From Plasmopara viticola (Eukaryota; Oomycota; Peronosporomycetes; Peronosporales; Peronosporaceae), in the NCBI GenBank assembly GCA_001695595.3, contig MBPM02000002.1, positions 1,897,608 to 1,961,607 on the forward strand: 64,000 nucleotides of DNA. The letters are read 5' to 3'. The notes beneath the pieces are model-generated. The model ran no database searches and had not been told where the DNA came from. It saw only the letters and a program-made list of their open reading frames with translations. The position numbers and the translations under genes were made by a program. Each line of letters opens with the position of its first letter. The stretch's first letter is position 1. Shown piece by piece: positions 54,401 through 63,918 of this stretch.

Positions 54401-56893
54401 CTCCGACTTGTTGAGCTCGCTCACCAGAAAGACGAACCTTATGAAAGCCCTTCCTTTGCAAGGTTCCGCAATACCGTTCCTAGTGACCTGCAGTGGATTC
54501 TAAACGCCGACTCGCTGCACTTAAAAGTCTCACATGAAGCCGAAGTAGTGGGAAATCCTGACGAGTACGTCCAGAAGCCAAGTTCTTGTTTCCTCTATCA
54601 TCCTGCTGCCGTACGTACATGTAAGCAAGCTCGCGTGCAAATGCACTTGATCCGTTGCTATGCTCGCGAGCAGCAACGTGCGTATAATGTGGAATTCGAA
54701 AGCTATGTACGTCAAAAGGAGACAACCATGGAGCAGATTGAGGCGAAAAACACCAGGATCGTCGAGATCATGACGGAGTTACATGGCAATGCAGACGCTG
54801 GTGACTTATTTCGACCGCAGTGGAGCCCTGAAGAGAAGGCTGAGTCCATCTTGAATGTTTTACCAGAAGAAATGACTCAGAACGAGGACAATCTTACCAA
54901 TTGTCGCTCGCACCACGAGCAAGAGAGCCAAGACGCTGTTGAGCAAAAGAAAAGTCGTGGAAACGACGATAGTGGCGAACGTGCGCTCATGGACATGATG
55001 GACGGGACTCTGGAGGTTCGGAAGGATCCACTTGCAGCACAAGAACTCGTCAAGGAGCCGTGGATGGCAATGATTCCACCCGATGAGATGACAATCGAGC
55101 AGAAGAAACTCGTGGAACAGTTTGAAGCTGCCAAGACTAAATTTGAAGACGAGCGCGAGAAATATCGCAAAAGTCTCGACTTGGAGCTGCGCAAGACGCG
55201 AGCGGATGTTTTCGAGCTGTGTCGTACATTTGATGACAAGCTGGGCGTACTGCACGCCCGCTACATGACAACCCAGCGCGCTGTGCTGTCCCAAGAGCTC
55301 TATGAGCTTCGACTCGGAGAAGAAGTACGTCGTCGTGAAGACCTAAAGCTTGCAATGACCCGTCTTGAAGACGAGGCACGCCTTTTGCAAGCGGCAGAGA
55401 CACGAGCTCAAGCTGATTGTGACCGCTTTGCCACGCAGCTTGAAGCGTGTCGTGAAGACTTTTACCGCGCGTCGGAAGAAGATAAGCTTCTCGACAAGAA
55501 TTTCGTGCGCGATTTCGAAGACTTGGCTCGATCCAGCGAACATGGAGGAGGAACGCTGATTGCAAGTACAAGTCAATTAGAGTCTCCAGACTTTCTCAAA
55601 CACATCGTCGAGCTCTACCGCAAACGAAAGCCAAATGATTTGGATGCCGTTGCATTCCACCAAGATGCGGCGAAGCGGACGATGGCTTCGACTCGAGCTA
55701 AGGGCAGCGCCAAGGGACGTCTACTGGCTCAAGGTCATAGCGACAAACGATTTGCTTTAGCAAAAACAGCCTCTAGCAACAACAATCTTGCCAACACTCA
55801 TGGCAACCTTGACCCGTTCCAGGACCTAGACACCCACCAACGTGATCCTACAAAACGCGAGCGTCTCGACTTTAAGAAGCAGACACTTGTCGTAGCGCCT
55901 TTAGACTACTCCACGGACCGTCCGGTCGGGATTCTCATTGAGGATCGTCTATGGCGAGCTCTCAATGCATTGCGAACCAAGAAAATTCTGGCTGAACACG
56001 CCGTGCGTGAACGATCGGACGTGCTGGCACTCGCAAAGACGGTGAATGACGAGCTTCGGTCGCATTTCTTCGAAGTGCAACGACAATGTAAGACGCAGCA
56101 ACGAGAGCGAGAGACGTTGACTCGACAATACACAGCGCTGACAGAGAGTTGTCCTTTACTCGTGCGCATGAAACAGGGGCAAGACGAATGTCCAGTCGAT
56201 AGCAATCGAGACGACGCCTTGCTCGTAAGTCGTACGAGTGTCGAAGCTCTCAACGAGGAGATTCAAGTGCATGGAAACGACCAAGTTGGAATCCTCAATC
56301 GCATTAAAGACTTTCGAAAGCGTATTACCGTTATGGAATGGGAACATGCATTGTTGGTGCTTCAAACGCGCGATATGAACGAGCGCTATACGGATATTCA
56401 GCTCTTACGAGTCACGAACGACTTGCAAGAGCTTCTTCGTACTGGAGATACGTCGCATAAGCAAAAGCGTCAAACTTTAATGCTTGAAGCCAAGTTGACC
56501 CATTTGAGTCGGAATCACGAAGCTATGTTGCTTAAATTGGACCGCACGGGTTCGCATCTCACCCGTCAATTGCGGGAACGAGAGCGAGAAAACACGCAGT
56601 TAGAACAACAAGTGGCACACTTGGCGACGCAAGTGCAGGTTCGAGAAGACATTGTCGCAAGTCGAATCAATGCAGCCGTGCGCCAACAAGCAGCCGGGAT
56701 CGGGGCGCGGAGTGACGCTTCAAGACTCAAAACCATTACAGTGAGACGCAAGTTAGTTGACTTGACAAAAGCGCAAACGAACGAAATTGAGTATTTGCGA
56801 TTGGAACTTGAGAAGATGAGACGTCGCACGTTTCCGAGTTTTGCGCAGGTGCACGCTCGAAACTCTTGCGATGTTGATTTAAAAGACATTTAA
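51410..56893 (+). CDS. CFAP44: Cilia- and flagella-associated protein 44 (WDR52 family)
   Basis: Axonemal protein of the tether/tether-head complex that, with CFAP43, links the I1/f inner dynein motor domain to the doublet microtubule; needed for normal flagellar beating. One uninterrupted exon of 1,827 codons, close to the human length of about 1,850. N-terminal start HIFGYDGSAKTVPPLQLID followed by STIVYVSGHTLQF is the family signature. WD40-type propeller repeats occupy about 20-850 (SVLCVWDIDTL, GLDIWKVYPG, SGILTLWNLRD, GSLTFWTL, CVFLLDVR). From about 875 on it is almost all coiled coil (KLRELEEQLEGLLAENEEL, MIIVRERMKREFWDETEVC). The start at ATG 51410 is chosen because the further-upstream in-frame codon is GTG. 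The intact gene implies flagellated zoospores. Confidence 0.88.
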   Translation: MSVDATVRHIFGYDGSAKTVPPLQLIDESTIVYVSGHTLQFTCTSSGRQHFLLRSQPRQLVAFDCSWKTSTFAIATRELHAPISLYSFPDKKLLNQLRSSDAQHFEYSLVKFSYCGRRLLSIRPTLPGGDNVATGDDSVLCVWDIDTLAPVPGCEHASVCGHPRFASFDPANNNQLVLGGDRGLDIWKVYPGNTTALSLLRPKTVTRPDFSKGASEVASDVDLDEKRMQCSCHAWLPHSQLLVADQAGELLLVDATEARVVQVVKSATRANRCCIVGIVGTKETVVVVYADGAIAWLQLDSWDLVHTETLASGCRVTAVAPTPSYAKAYVGTLDGKIFAIRTNNLQDNGDDFDVEEHQRATPESARSQPKLGLDCIVPCASFPVGPVCDSTVLTPFGGSFSTDALLATGGLSGILTLWNLRDCHQAAEVNIAELFARNGTTSATTLSQPETALLEPSCFPLSSVKIISLASRPGDPIIMVGDYQGRLRSLCIAKMVDRDDVEVLPQHLMQLLRPDAPLDLVALHPTHSVLLVASTHSGQVLLVAMDYEKRYPVQAFFTFNDPDERVVDIQWTATINKTLTLTCFTSRGRFYSAHYDPSSQDEQVTSQGALQLHPNVIASGQASVSTYTNFRVLATFSSTLMVATSPHHPDLIVLKYADELHDATDDMSVLSRVLIKQAHARGISAVALFPRVLRNESELLVTGGMDGSLTFWTLTTASTRHQLKQLSGSDTESVDEWQALQATKKRTLVIHKGPVTTLRFVVTNGERSATSHDLTKIQLISTGVDGCVFLLDVRLSADLLDEPVLLNETQSLDPIMNPLYMNVVATAKENDMYWLEQEHDRTPFLEARTCAETITSHDSLDRSKDITRRKLRELEEQLEGLLAENEELPDTEQLARDEFVLDVARQNRLLSQRAARAEQVRQEITRDVARMIIVRERMKREFWDETEVCGVCLIAFSPSEAQQPVQSNGSTTPLFVNNFPLRRQSLSEQKLAKQIATLRLVELAHQKDEPYESPSFARFRNTVPSDLQWILNADSLHLKVSHEAEVVGNPDEYVQKPSSCFLYHPAAVRTCKQARVQMHLIRCYAREQQRAYNVEFESYVRQKETTMEQIEAKNTRIVEIMTELHGNADAGDLFRPQWSPEEKAESILNVLPEEMTQNEDNLTNCRSHHEQESQDAVEQKKSRGNDDSGERALMDMMDGTLEVRKDPLAAQELVKEPWMAMIPPDEMTIEQKKLVEQFEAAKTKFEDEREKYRKSLDLELRKTRADVFELCRTFDDKLGVLHARYMTTQRAVLSQELYELRLGEEVRRREDLKLAMTRLEDEARLLQAAETRAQADCDRFATQLEACREDFYRASEEDKLLDKNFVRDFEDLARSSEHGGGTLIASTSQLESPDFLKHIVELYRKRKPNDLDAVAFHQDAAKRTMASTRAKGSAKGRLLAQGHSDKRFALAKTASSNNNLANTHGNLDPFQDLDTHQRDPTKRERLDFKKQTLVVAPLDYSTDRPVGILIEDRLWRALNALRTKKILAEHAVRERSDVLALAKTVNDELRSHFFEVQRQCKTQQRERETLTRQYTALTESCPLLVRMKQGQDECPVDSNRDDALLVSRTSVEALNEEIQVHGNDQVGILNRIKDFRKRITVMEWEHALLVLQTRDMNERYTDIQLLRVTNDLQELLRTGDTSHKQKRQTLMLEAKLTHLSRNHEAMLLKLDRTGSHLTRQLRERERENTQLEQQVAHLATQVQVREDIVASRINAAVRQQAAGIGARSDASRLKTITVRRKLVDLTKAQTNEIEYLRLELEKMRRRTFPSFAQVHARNSCDVDLKDI

Positions 56894-57706
56894 CGAAGGT
56901 GCTGATGCGTTTTGAACTCGAAAGTGAACACATGCAAGGTCACTGCTAAGGCCAAGAAACGAAGAATTTGCAAAGGTTATTGTCAACAGGAATATCTCCA
57001 TGGAAACATTTTTAAGATGTAAAGCTTTTGGTATGATCCTTAAGCGCAGTAACACAAGCTTTCGTGCTTCTCTTTTAAAGATCTGCCTTATGCCATTTGG
57101 CGTGACTAAATTTAGTCTCTTTATCAGCAATTTTTAATGCCCTACTTTCTAAAGCCGCTTTCTAGCACAGGGCACGCTAGTCACGACATTCTCTTTTCAC
57201 CATGAGGCAATCGTGATTATCTGGTGTGTTTGGAGCTTTATGGGATGAAGATGTTTTCTGTGCTGAATAGACAATGAGAGTGAGCATACGCTTCATACGT
57301 CAGTGACAGGGAATAGAGTTTTAGACTGAAGAACACCTTTTAGCGCCTGGTGCTTCTTTAGACAACCGGATCGATACTTGTTGCAGCCCATGTATATGGG
57401 TACGATCTAATTCCGCCATCATGTTTACATACAATTCGATATAGGAAATGTGTTTTTTAATGCCTATTATAAAAGAAAGGAGGTTGTGATCGCAGAAGTG
57501 TCTAGCGCTGGCAATAGAATATGTCCGTCACCTGTGAGTAGAATTGGCGACGCAGGTCTGGTATTACGGCTAACCTTTCACGATTTCTAAACAACACATG
57601 GCACATTTAACGTTCTTGTCCTTACAAGCTTGTAAACTTCTACCATGCAAGCAAACGCAAATTTAATAATAACTAATTAAATAATTGATACCCGAACCAC
57701 AAATGC
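56894..57706. other. Intergenic, no gene recognised
   Basis: AT-rich sequence downstream of CFAP44; only shadow frames seen. Confidence 0.5.
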
Positions 57707-57716
57707 TTCTACCTTA

Positions 57717-58045
57717 GTATTGCATTGTATTGTATTACGTTATCGCGTTGCCAAGTCATGCACGTGTTAGGCTCTATGGCTAGTCCACGGCATAGAGTGG
57801 TGTCCGCATACGTCGGGTCTCGTTCGGCGGGCAGTGCAGCCAGCACCGAGGCCGTGAGGGTCTTCTATTATTTTGTTGAACTCTGACTTGGTAAGAGCCC
57901 AGGTGGCGCTCTGGTGCTGGAGACCGTCGCGTCGAGGGTGAGACTCGTTAGAGACCTGCAGATGCCCGAGAGCACCTGCCCGAAGCGCGCGAGCATTTAG
58001 CCCCCGCGCTTGGAAGGAGGGCGTCACCCCAACCTTTTCCAAAAA
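57717..58045 (-). mobile_element. Short non-autonomous LINE derivative, copy D
   Basis: Target-site duplication ttctacctta at 57707-57716 and 58046-58055. Same structure as copies A-C. Diagnostic ggctctatggc and gaggccgtgag group it with copy B. Slightly more diverged (aagtcatgcacgtgttagg), so perhaps the oldest of the four. Confidence 0.93.
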
Positions 58046-58438
58046 TTCTACCTTACTGTGTCAGAAAACTCAAATAAATCCCTTTCAAATTTGTAAAGTC
58101 ACAGTTTGGTAAGCAGAAAAATGTAATAATGCAATGATCGCCAGCTTGATCCGTCAAAAGACGGAAAAAGTCGGGGACCTCGTGTAATGTTTTTGCCCTT
58201 TCGAAATAAAAGTATTTTTCATTCATCGCTTCCAAAAATTGCTCGCCTGTAGCCTTCTGAAAAGCTTTACTCTTATTTAATATTTGCAGAGTTTGGCAAG
58301 ACTTCCCATTCAACTAATAGGGCACCGGGCAATGTTACGACACAAGATACTTTCTCGCTTCAATGTAGCCTTCAAACACGCCGGCAGTATCCAATCCTAT
58401 TTGGCGTGATAGAGCCGTTCCTCCACGTTTCTAGCATA

Positions 58439-58585
58439 TTTGCAGCACGTGCTTTATAGCGCAAGGCCTTGGTGTCACTTAACTAGGTCACGGGCACGAT
58501 GGCATGGCGTCACTGAACTTTGTCATGAAACGGTGACATAATTCAGTGCGGCCAAGGCCTTGCGCATTAAAGCACGTCCTGCAAA
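58439..58585. repeat. 147-bp fold-back (hairpin) sequence
   Basis: Left arm 58439 onwards (tttgcagcacgtgctttat, then agcgcaaggccttgg) is inverted at the right end (ccaaggccttgcgc, then attaaagcacgtcctgcaaa, to 58585). Pairing continues inward more weakly through a tcac/gtga region to about 58500. The arms are roughly 55 bp and near 85% complementary in the outer 38 bp. No clear target duplication. Looks like a small fold-back MITE or a hairpin-RNA template. Confidence 0.75.
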
Positions 58586-58858
58586 GATTTGCTTTCATTG
58601 CGGTGATTCGTTAGATCTAAGCAGACCTTGCAGGCATGCTGCTGGCGCCTTTTTGTTCACTCGGACCGTTCTATATTAGGAGACGTTCGAGTATGGGGTA
58701 CAAATACGGCATTAATAGGCAAAGCAACATGTTTTTCGTCACATACTGGCGATAAATTCAAATACATGATACGCATTCTAATGAGCGCCATGGTTTTTAC
58801 GCCAAATGGATGACGTAGTGCACTAAACAGCGTGGTGAGAGTGTAAATCACTTGGTCG

Positions 58859-59038
58859 ATGGCGGCACATTCTCACTGCAATACCGTTGAAGAGCAACGT
58901 GTTGCTAAGAAACTATATTTAATCAATCAACAGCGACCGTATTTGAAAGCGTACACGTCAGCTCGACACACGATGAAACGTAATCGTCGTCATCGACCGC
59001 TTTTCCGGAGTCGCCCATTACGCCATATAATAACATAG
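58859..59038 (+). CDS. Small basic ORF, 59 codons, doubtful
   Basis: ATG frame encoding a very basic peptide (VEEQRVAKKLYLINQQRPYL, then RHTMKRNRRHRPLFRSRP). Composition is protein-like, but I know no family and there is no supporting context. Could be a fragment of a decayed element or chance. Confidence 0.15.
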   Translation: MAAHSHCNTVEEQRVAKKLYLINQQRPYLKAYTSARHTMKRNRRHRPLFRSRPLRHIIT

Positions 59039-60862
59039 TTTTAAAATTTCGTATGACCAAGAAGCAAAATGTCCCTAGACTCATTGAAGGCCAAAAATTC
59101 GTATTGTTTAAAATTGATCGAGGATGTGTAAGAAGTCAGATTGAGTGTAGAAGAATGTAGACTTTAGGATGCTAGCAGTAATTGGCTTAGGGCAACCAGA
59201 TAGGCTGTAGCCGGACAAGAATCCATATAGCTATTTAATTGATATTATTTCTTATTTGCTTTCAAGCCGCTAAAGTTTTCCTTCTTTGCCTCGCTTGCTC
59301 CCCAAGCCTTGGTAGCCAATTATATTAATGCTACTTCTTACAGTACACGGTACGTTGAGCAAGGCGATCAGATCGATGTGTACCAACATGAAAAAGTGTG
59401 GAAGGCACTGTTTAAGCCGTTAGACCAGTTTAGCCTGACCATGCACTACTTGGGAAATGTTGCATAAAGTAGCATCATCTGCAGTGGGCACATCTCCAAG
59501 GTCACCTCGTACGCAACCACGGCTAACCAATTTGTGAGCCGCATGCCCAATTCATCATTTTGTCCCAAGGGAGTAGTTTTGTTTAAAAAAAATTTCAATC
59601 AAGTAATCTTTATGAAGGCTTTGTTTGTCGCAAAATGGTATGGGAATTCCCGAAGTCATTTCCATTTCCATACGAATGATTGATTTTATATTATTAATCG
59701 GGCTTTCATGTCCCCACGATCGACAGAGTTATTGTATCTGGTTACCAAATAATTTCTTTAAAACTTCAATACCATGGACCCTTGAATATTCTATTGGGCA
59801 CACCATCTTGACCATCAGTAGCCCGACATTTTTCTATGGTAAGGACATCGACCTCGTGACCAATGACATTTGCGTTTACATCGGTCCCAGTACGTGTCAC
59901 TGAATAGCAATGGTGAGCTAAAGCATTTTCAGTTAGGCCACTGAGAAAGCACACAATGACGACAGTAAGGCCAAACAGATTTGTCCATGTAAACTATTAA
60001 GAAATCAAATTTCCCCGAATCGCTGGCAAGGGTAAGGACAGGCGAGCTCCCATCACGGCAGATGCAGAGCGACTTAAAAAACAGAGTACATTTGTTAAAC
60101 GAGAGCACAGATCAATATTCGGCTCATTTGTCGAGGCAGACGCTATGTAACAGGCATATACCTATTTAAAGTAAATGAACCAAATCTCGCTGCTGTGGTC
60201 TGTAACCTTTTTGGTCATTAGTTAGAGACTTGCAGCACAAATTTTGCACGATAATTTTGAGCAGAGATTTAATAACAAACTTTGCAATGACTGTAGCAAG
60301 GCTAATTAAGCAGATTAGAAGTAGTTTATCGTTCCGGTTTTGTTAATCATCTCTTGTGTAGGCGTTATCTAATGAACTTAAACATATTTGAGGTAATTTG
60401 TATCGCTAATACGCGTTGTATACAGCCGACCGTAAATGAATAGAAAAAACAAAGACGAATTTCAATAAAACGCGCACAATAACGCGTAATATCCACATGG
60501 CTCAATAATGCGCTTCAGTGTTTGTTGCAGGTATCTTCAATGTCAATGTATGTAAGCATTGAGAAAACTTCCTCATAAGAAAGGCTATAGAATTAATCCG
60601 TGATTGGGAAAATTCTCGCGACGTATTTTTGAGCCACCAGTTACTGAGCTTCAGTGCTATAAATTTTACGACTTTTTGATTAGAATTTGACGTCTGCCCT
60701 CGGTCTTAAGTCGATCAATGTGAAGCTTTCTGAGGAATTCTATGTTTGGCACACTATTTAACTTTCTCATTGACCGCTAGAAAGGTCGAGATCAGCACTC
60801 CTTGACAAGAAGATACCTTGGCTCAGCATACTCTTTTCGGATTTGTTAAGTATAAGTCGGCG
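59039..60862. other. Intergenic, no gene recognised
   Basis: AT-rich and stop-rich on both strands; frames such as 59625-59903 show no domain. Confidence 0.5.
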
Positions 60863-61306
60863 ATGTCAACCATCGATCGGCCTCTTCTAGACGAGTCAAG
60901 CTCACTTAACGATGTGTGCGAGGCATTTACGACTCCCACGGCTCCGAGTCAATAAAAACTTCTTCGAAGTGTTGCTCCCGCGCTCGGCCTTGCCAATGAT
61001 GCAAGTGCGAGTGACCGTACGGTGCTAGTAGTACTCATAGCCATCACCATTAGCCATAAAGCTGAGAGGCTGATTTCCTTAGCTACAACTTTAAGCGGCT
61101 GTCCAAGCCAGGAGCTCACTACATAGGAAACAAACGTTTCAGCACAGCTTCAAGACTTCGGGCTCAAACGCATGGCGTTCGAGTCGACTTGGGTACACGA
61201 AATAAATCATTTCTTGCTGAAGGAGTACGATTTCGCTAGACGAATTACTGTACAATTATGGAAAACGCGCGAAGCATGTTTGCATGACAAGGCCTGCTCG
61301 GGTTGA
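60863..61306 (+). pseudogene. Possible interrupted reading frame of unknown origin
   Basis: One frame from ATG 60863 to TGA 61304-61306 runs about 148 codons with only two internal stops, TAA at 60953 and TAG at 61124. It reads as plausible protein (MSTIDRPLLDESSSLNDVC; SDRTVLVVLIAITISHKAER; HEINHFLLKEYDFARRITV). No family recognised. May be a decayed gene or retroelement piece; chance cannot be excluded. Confidence 0.25.
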
Positions 61307-63149
61307 CGCAGTTAATATATCCGTGTACTTGAACAATCGCTTGCCAAACCTGTCACAATCTGACACTTCAACGTGCAAATTGAATTTAAGCAAAAGCGAG
61401 ATATAATACATTTTCGTCTATTCGGGTTTCAGAGTTTTACTACGCCAGGAGGTTGAAGCTCGAACTCGAGGACTTTCAATAGGTTATTCAGCGGATTTGT
61501 TTAATTGACTTAAATCATTCCAAGGTGAAAGTTGTACGGTCTGTAGAACTTGTCAAGCGTGTAATGGGCGAAACTTATTAAATTGGGTGAGATATTTTAA
61601 TACAGATTCAAGCCACCGTACGAGGATTGTATCTTTTCCCGAGGATAAGTATCAAGGCCAAGAACTTGCATAATGAAAGGTAGTGAGGGTCATTTTTTAA
61701 CATGATGTGAAATCCGAGCAAAACGTGGCGATGCACTATGTGTCTCAACTTTCTCCTCCCAGCAGTTAGAAGTTTGAAGATCAATGTACCCGCAAGATGA
61801 AGATGGTAGTCTTTGGTCGCGATTAGAACGATCAAGATGCTAAAGCAAACCTGTGCATATGCTTACGGATAGTCCAAATGAGACGAGCGAGATTAGGATA
61901 GTGAGTGTGACGTCCGCCAAGTGCGAAGCGGACCATAACCAATAAAGATGAACATACATCGAAGCTGTTTTCTCTTAAGCGACTACTTGATCTTGTCGGG
62001 TGATAGTTAGAAAGCAATAAGGTTCGATGGCTCATTAAATTGCAATGAGGGCGGTCAAACAAGGAGAAAGAATTGGACGGAGAGCCCAAGACGCACGAAG
62101 AATATGGCTCATGCACGCTTGTGCCGAAGACGGACATAAGTTTACCGACCGAAAACAAATAGAAATCTGTAACGAAGCACAACTTGCTACGAATAAGTTA
62201 AGCGCTACTATTTGGTTAAGGTTTTGAGCGGTTGATTTCTTCGAGTCATAACTGTCAGTGGCAAAGGTCGACCTGTATGATGAATTAATGTGATTCAACG
62301 TTTGCATGACAACACAGCGTTTTTGAGTAAGGTGTACATATAAAGTGTCGTACAGTCTTGCCAACACCAAAGCCATGATGTAAAAGTGTAGTAAGGCAGC
62401 CTGTGATTCGAAGTAAGCTGCCAGCGCATGGACCAGGTTGAATTTTGCTGAGTACATGCAGCTGAGAGATATCGGATTAGTACGTTTGAGTCGAGGAAAC
62501 AAGAAATTGCATTAACATTTGCTTTTACGTCGACACCATGATCGCCGCTACCGATACGAGTAAGAAAACGCAAGATGCAAAAGAAGCACTAAGGGGCTCA
62601 CTTGAAAATCGATCGAGGCCAGAATTTAGAATTGATCATTATCGCAACAGCAGCTTGCTTGAGATCTAACAGATCTGTTGTATTGACGACATGGAGAACA
62701 GATTAGACCAACAAAGTGCTAAGACAGCTTTTAAATCGCGTAGATTAGGATCGAAGCTCTTGAAGACACATTCGACAGCGACAGTCGGCGGAAGATCGGA
62801 AATACGTAGTGGTACTTGATTGGATGTCTGTCGTACATCACGACACGTACTATTTTGATGCCCCGTGCCTGGTCACAAAGGTGTAACGCTTCAAAGTTTG
62901 CATTTTACGTAATTACCTATATTCGGACGACAGGGCACCTCATACATACTCACAACAGCAGCGTCAGCGAGGTTCAAGTTACAGCATACTCGATTATGAA
63001 TTAGGCATTTTAATCTACGATCGACGCTTGGTGTAGGCATGGTTGTAATTGCATCTTTCCTTTAAAAAAACACTGATGCGTCACAGCGAACATTTGTGCT
63101 GAGCTCGCCGGAGGCAAAATACACGGATTCTAACGGTGTGTGTGCTACT
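61307..63149. other. Intergenic, no gene recognised
   Basis: Long minus-strand frames at 61832-62182 and 62035-62502 overlap each other in different frames and have Cys/His/Ser-rich, low-quality composition typical of chance ORFs. Nothing called. Confidence 0.4.
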
Positions 63150-63412
63150 GTCATAGCTCTCAGTAGGATTTACGTATGTTTTTAGTTATATTAGAGGCGC
63201 AATCGGACTTTCCAACAATACTGGCAGCAATGTCGGTACGAAGCATTTCGACAGTTGTCACTATATATAGGAAAACGCACCATCGCGGTCAAGGGCGTGT
63301 CGACGATGGATAAATTGGCGGGTATGCTGACGAGAGCCTTAAGCACCAAACAACGTGAGTTCCTGCTGCAGGCTATTGGCATTGAACTCAAGCGGGCGCA
63401 GCACCGACGGTG
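63150..63412 (+). mobile_element. Copia polyprotein C-terminal relic (RNase H end)
   Basis: The plus strand shows the end of a copia Pol: RGAIGLSNNTGSNVGTKHFD (the GAI-LSNN...TKHID segment of copia RNase H), a stop and a frameshift, then VSTMDKLAGMLTRALSTKQR and EFLLQAIGIELKR ending in TGA at 63410-63412 (the DxLA-xxTKAL...LG terminus). Upstream parts are too decayed to place and no LTR was found. Confidence 0.7.
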
Positions 63413-63918
63413 AATTGGAGTATTGATGTATTGCATCAAGAATTTTGGAAGCAATTGAGGCGAACAATGGCACAGTATCAGTAGATTAAGGACGTCGATC
63501 CTTGACGTCCCTAAGAAACTTCTGAATATCAAAGCAGATTAGGCTTTACGGAAAGGGTAGAGAACAAAGGTCCTAACTAGATTCACTTAAAGCATACCTT
63601 ACACTGCTATATTGAAAAAAATTGGTAGGTCAGTCTGAAAAAAAAGCCATGAAGCTTAACACCCATTTGCCTTGGCTGCAAAAGCTTGAAAGTTCATGTA
63701 AAATAAATGGGTCAATTGGACATATATATTCTGGTTTTTGGTTAATTCGTAAAAATCTTAAGAACTAAAGCAACCAATTGCAGGCATCTCATCTCAAGCT
63801 AAAAAGTAGACAAACCATGTGAAATTGGTGAATTAATAAAGTATAAAAATCTCCCTCGGCTTTGTTGCAAACAATCCACAAAGTAATTAGCTAATACCAC
63901 TTGTAAATTACTCTCCAA
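63413..63918. other. Intergenic, 3' flank of the right-edge gene
   Basis: AT-rich; no feature seen. Confidence 0.4.

Noticed and set aside
62035..62502. 155-codon minus-strand frame
   Set aside because: Overlaps another long frame in a different register; composition is unlike coding and no family is recognised.
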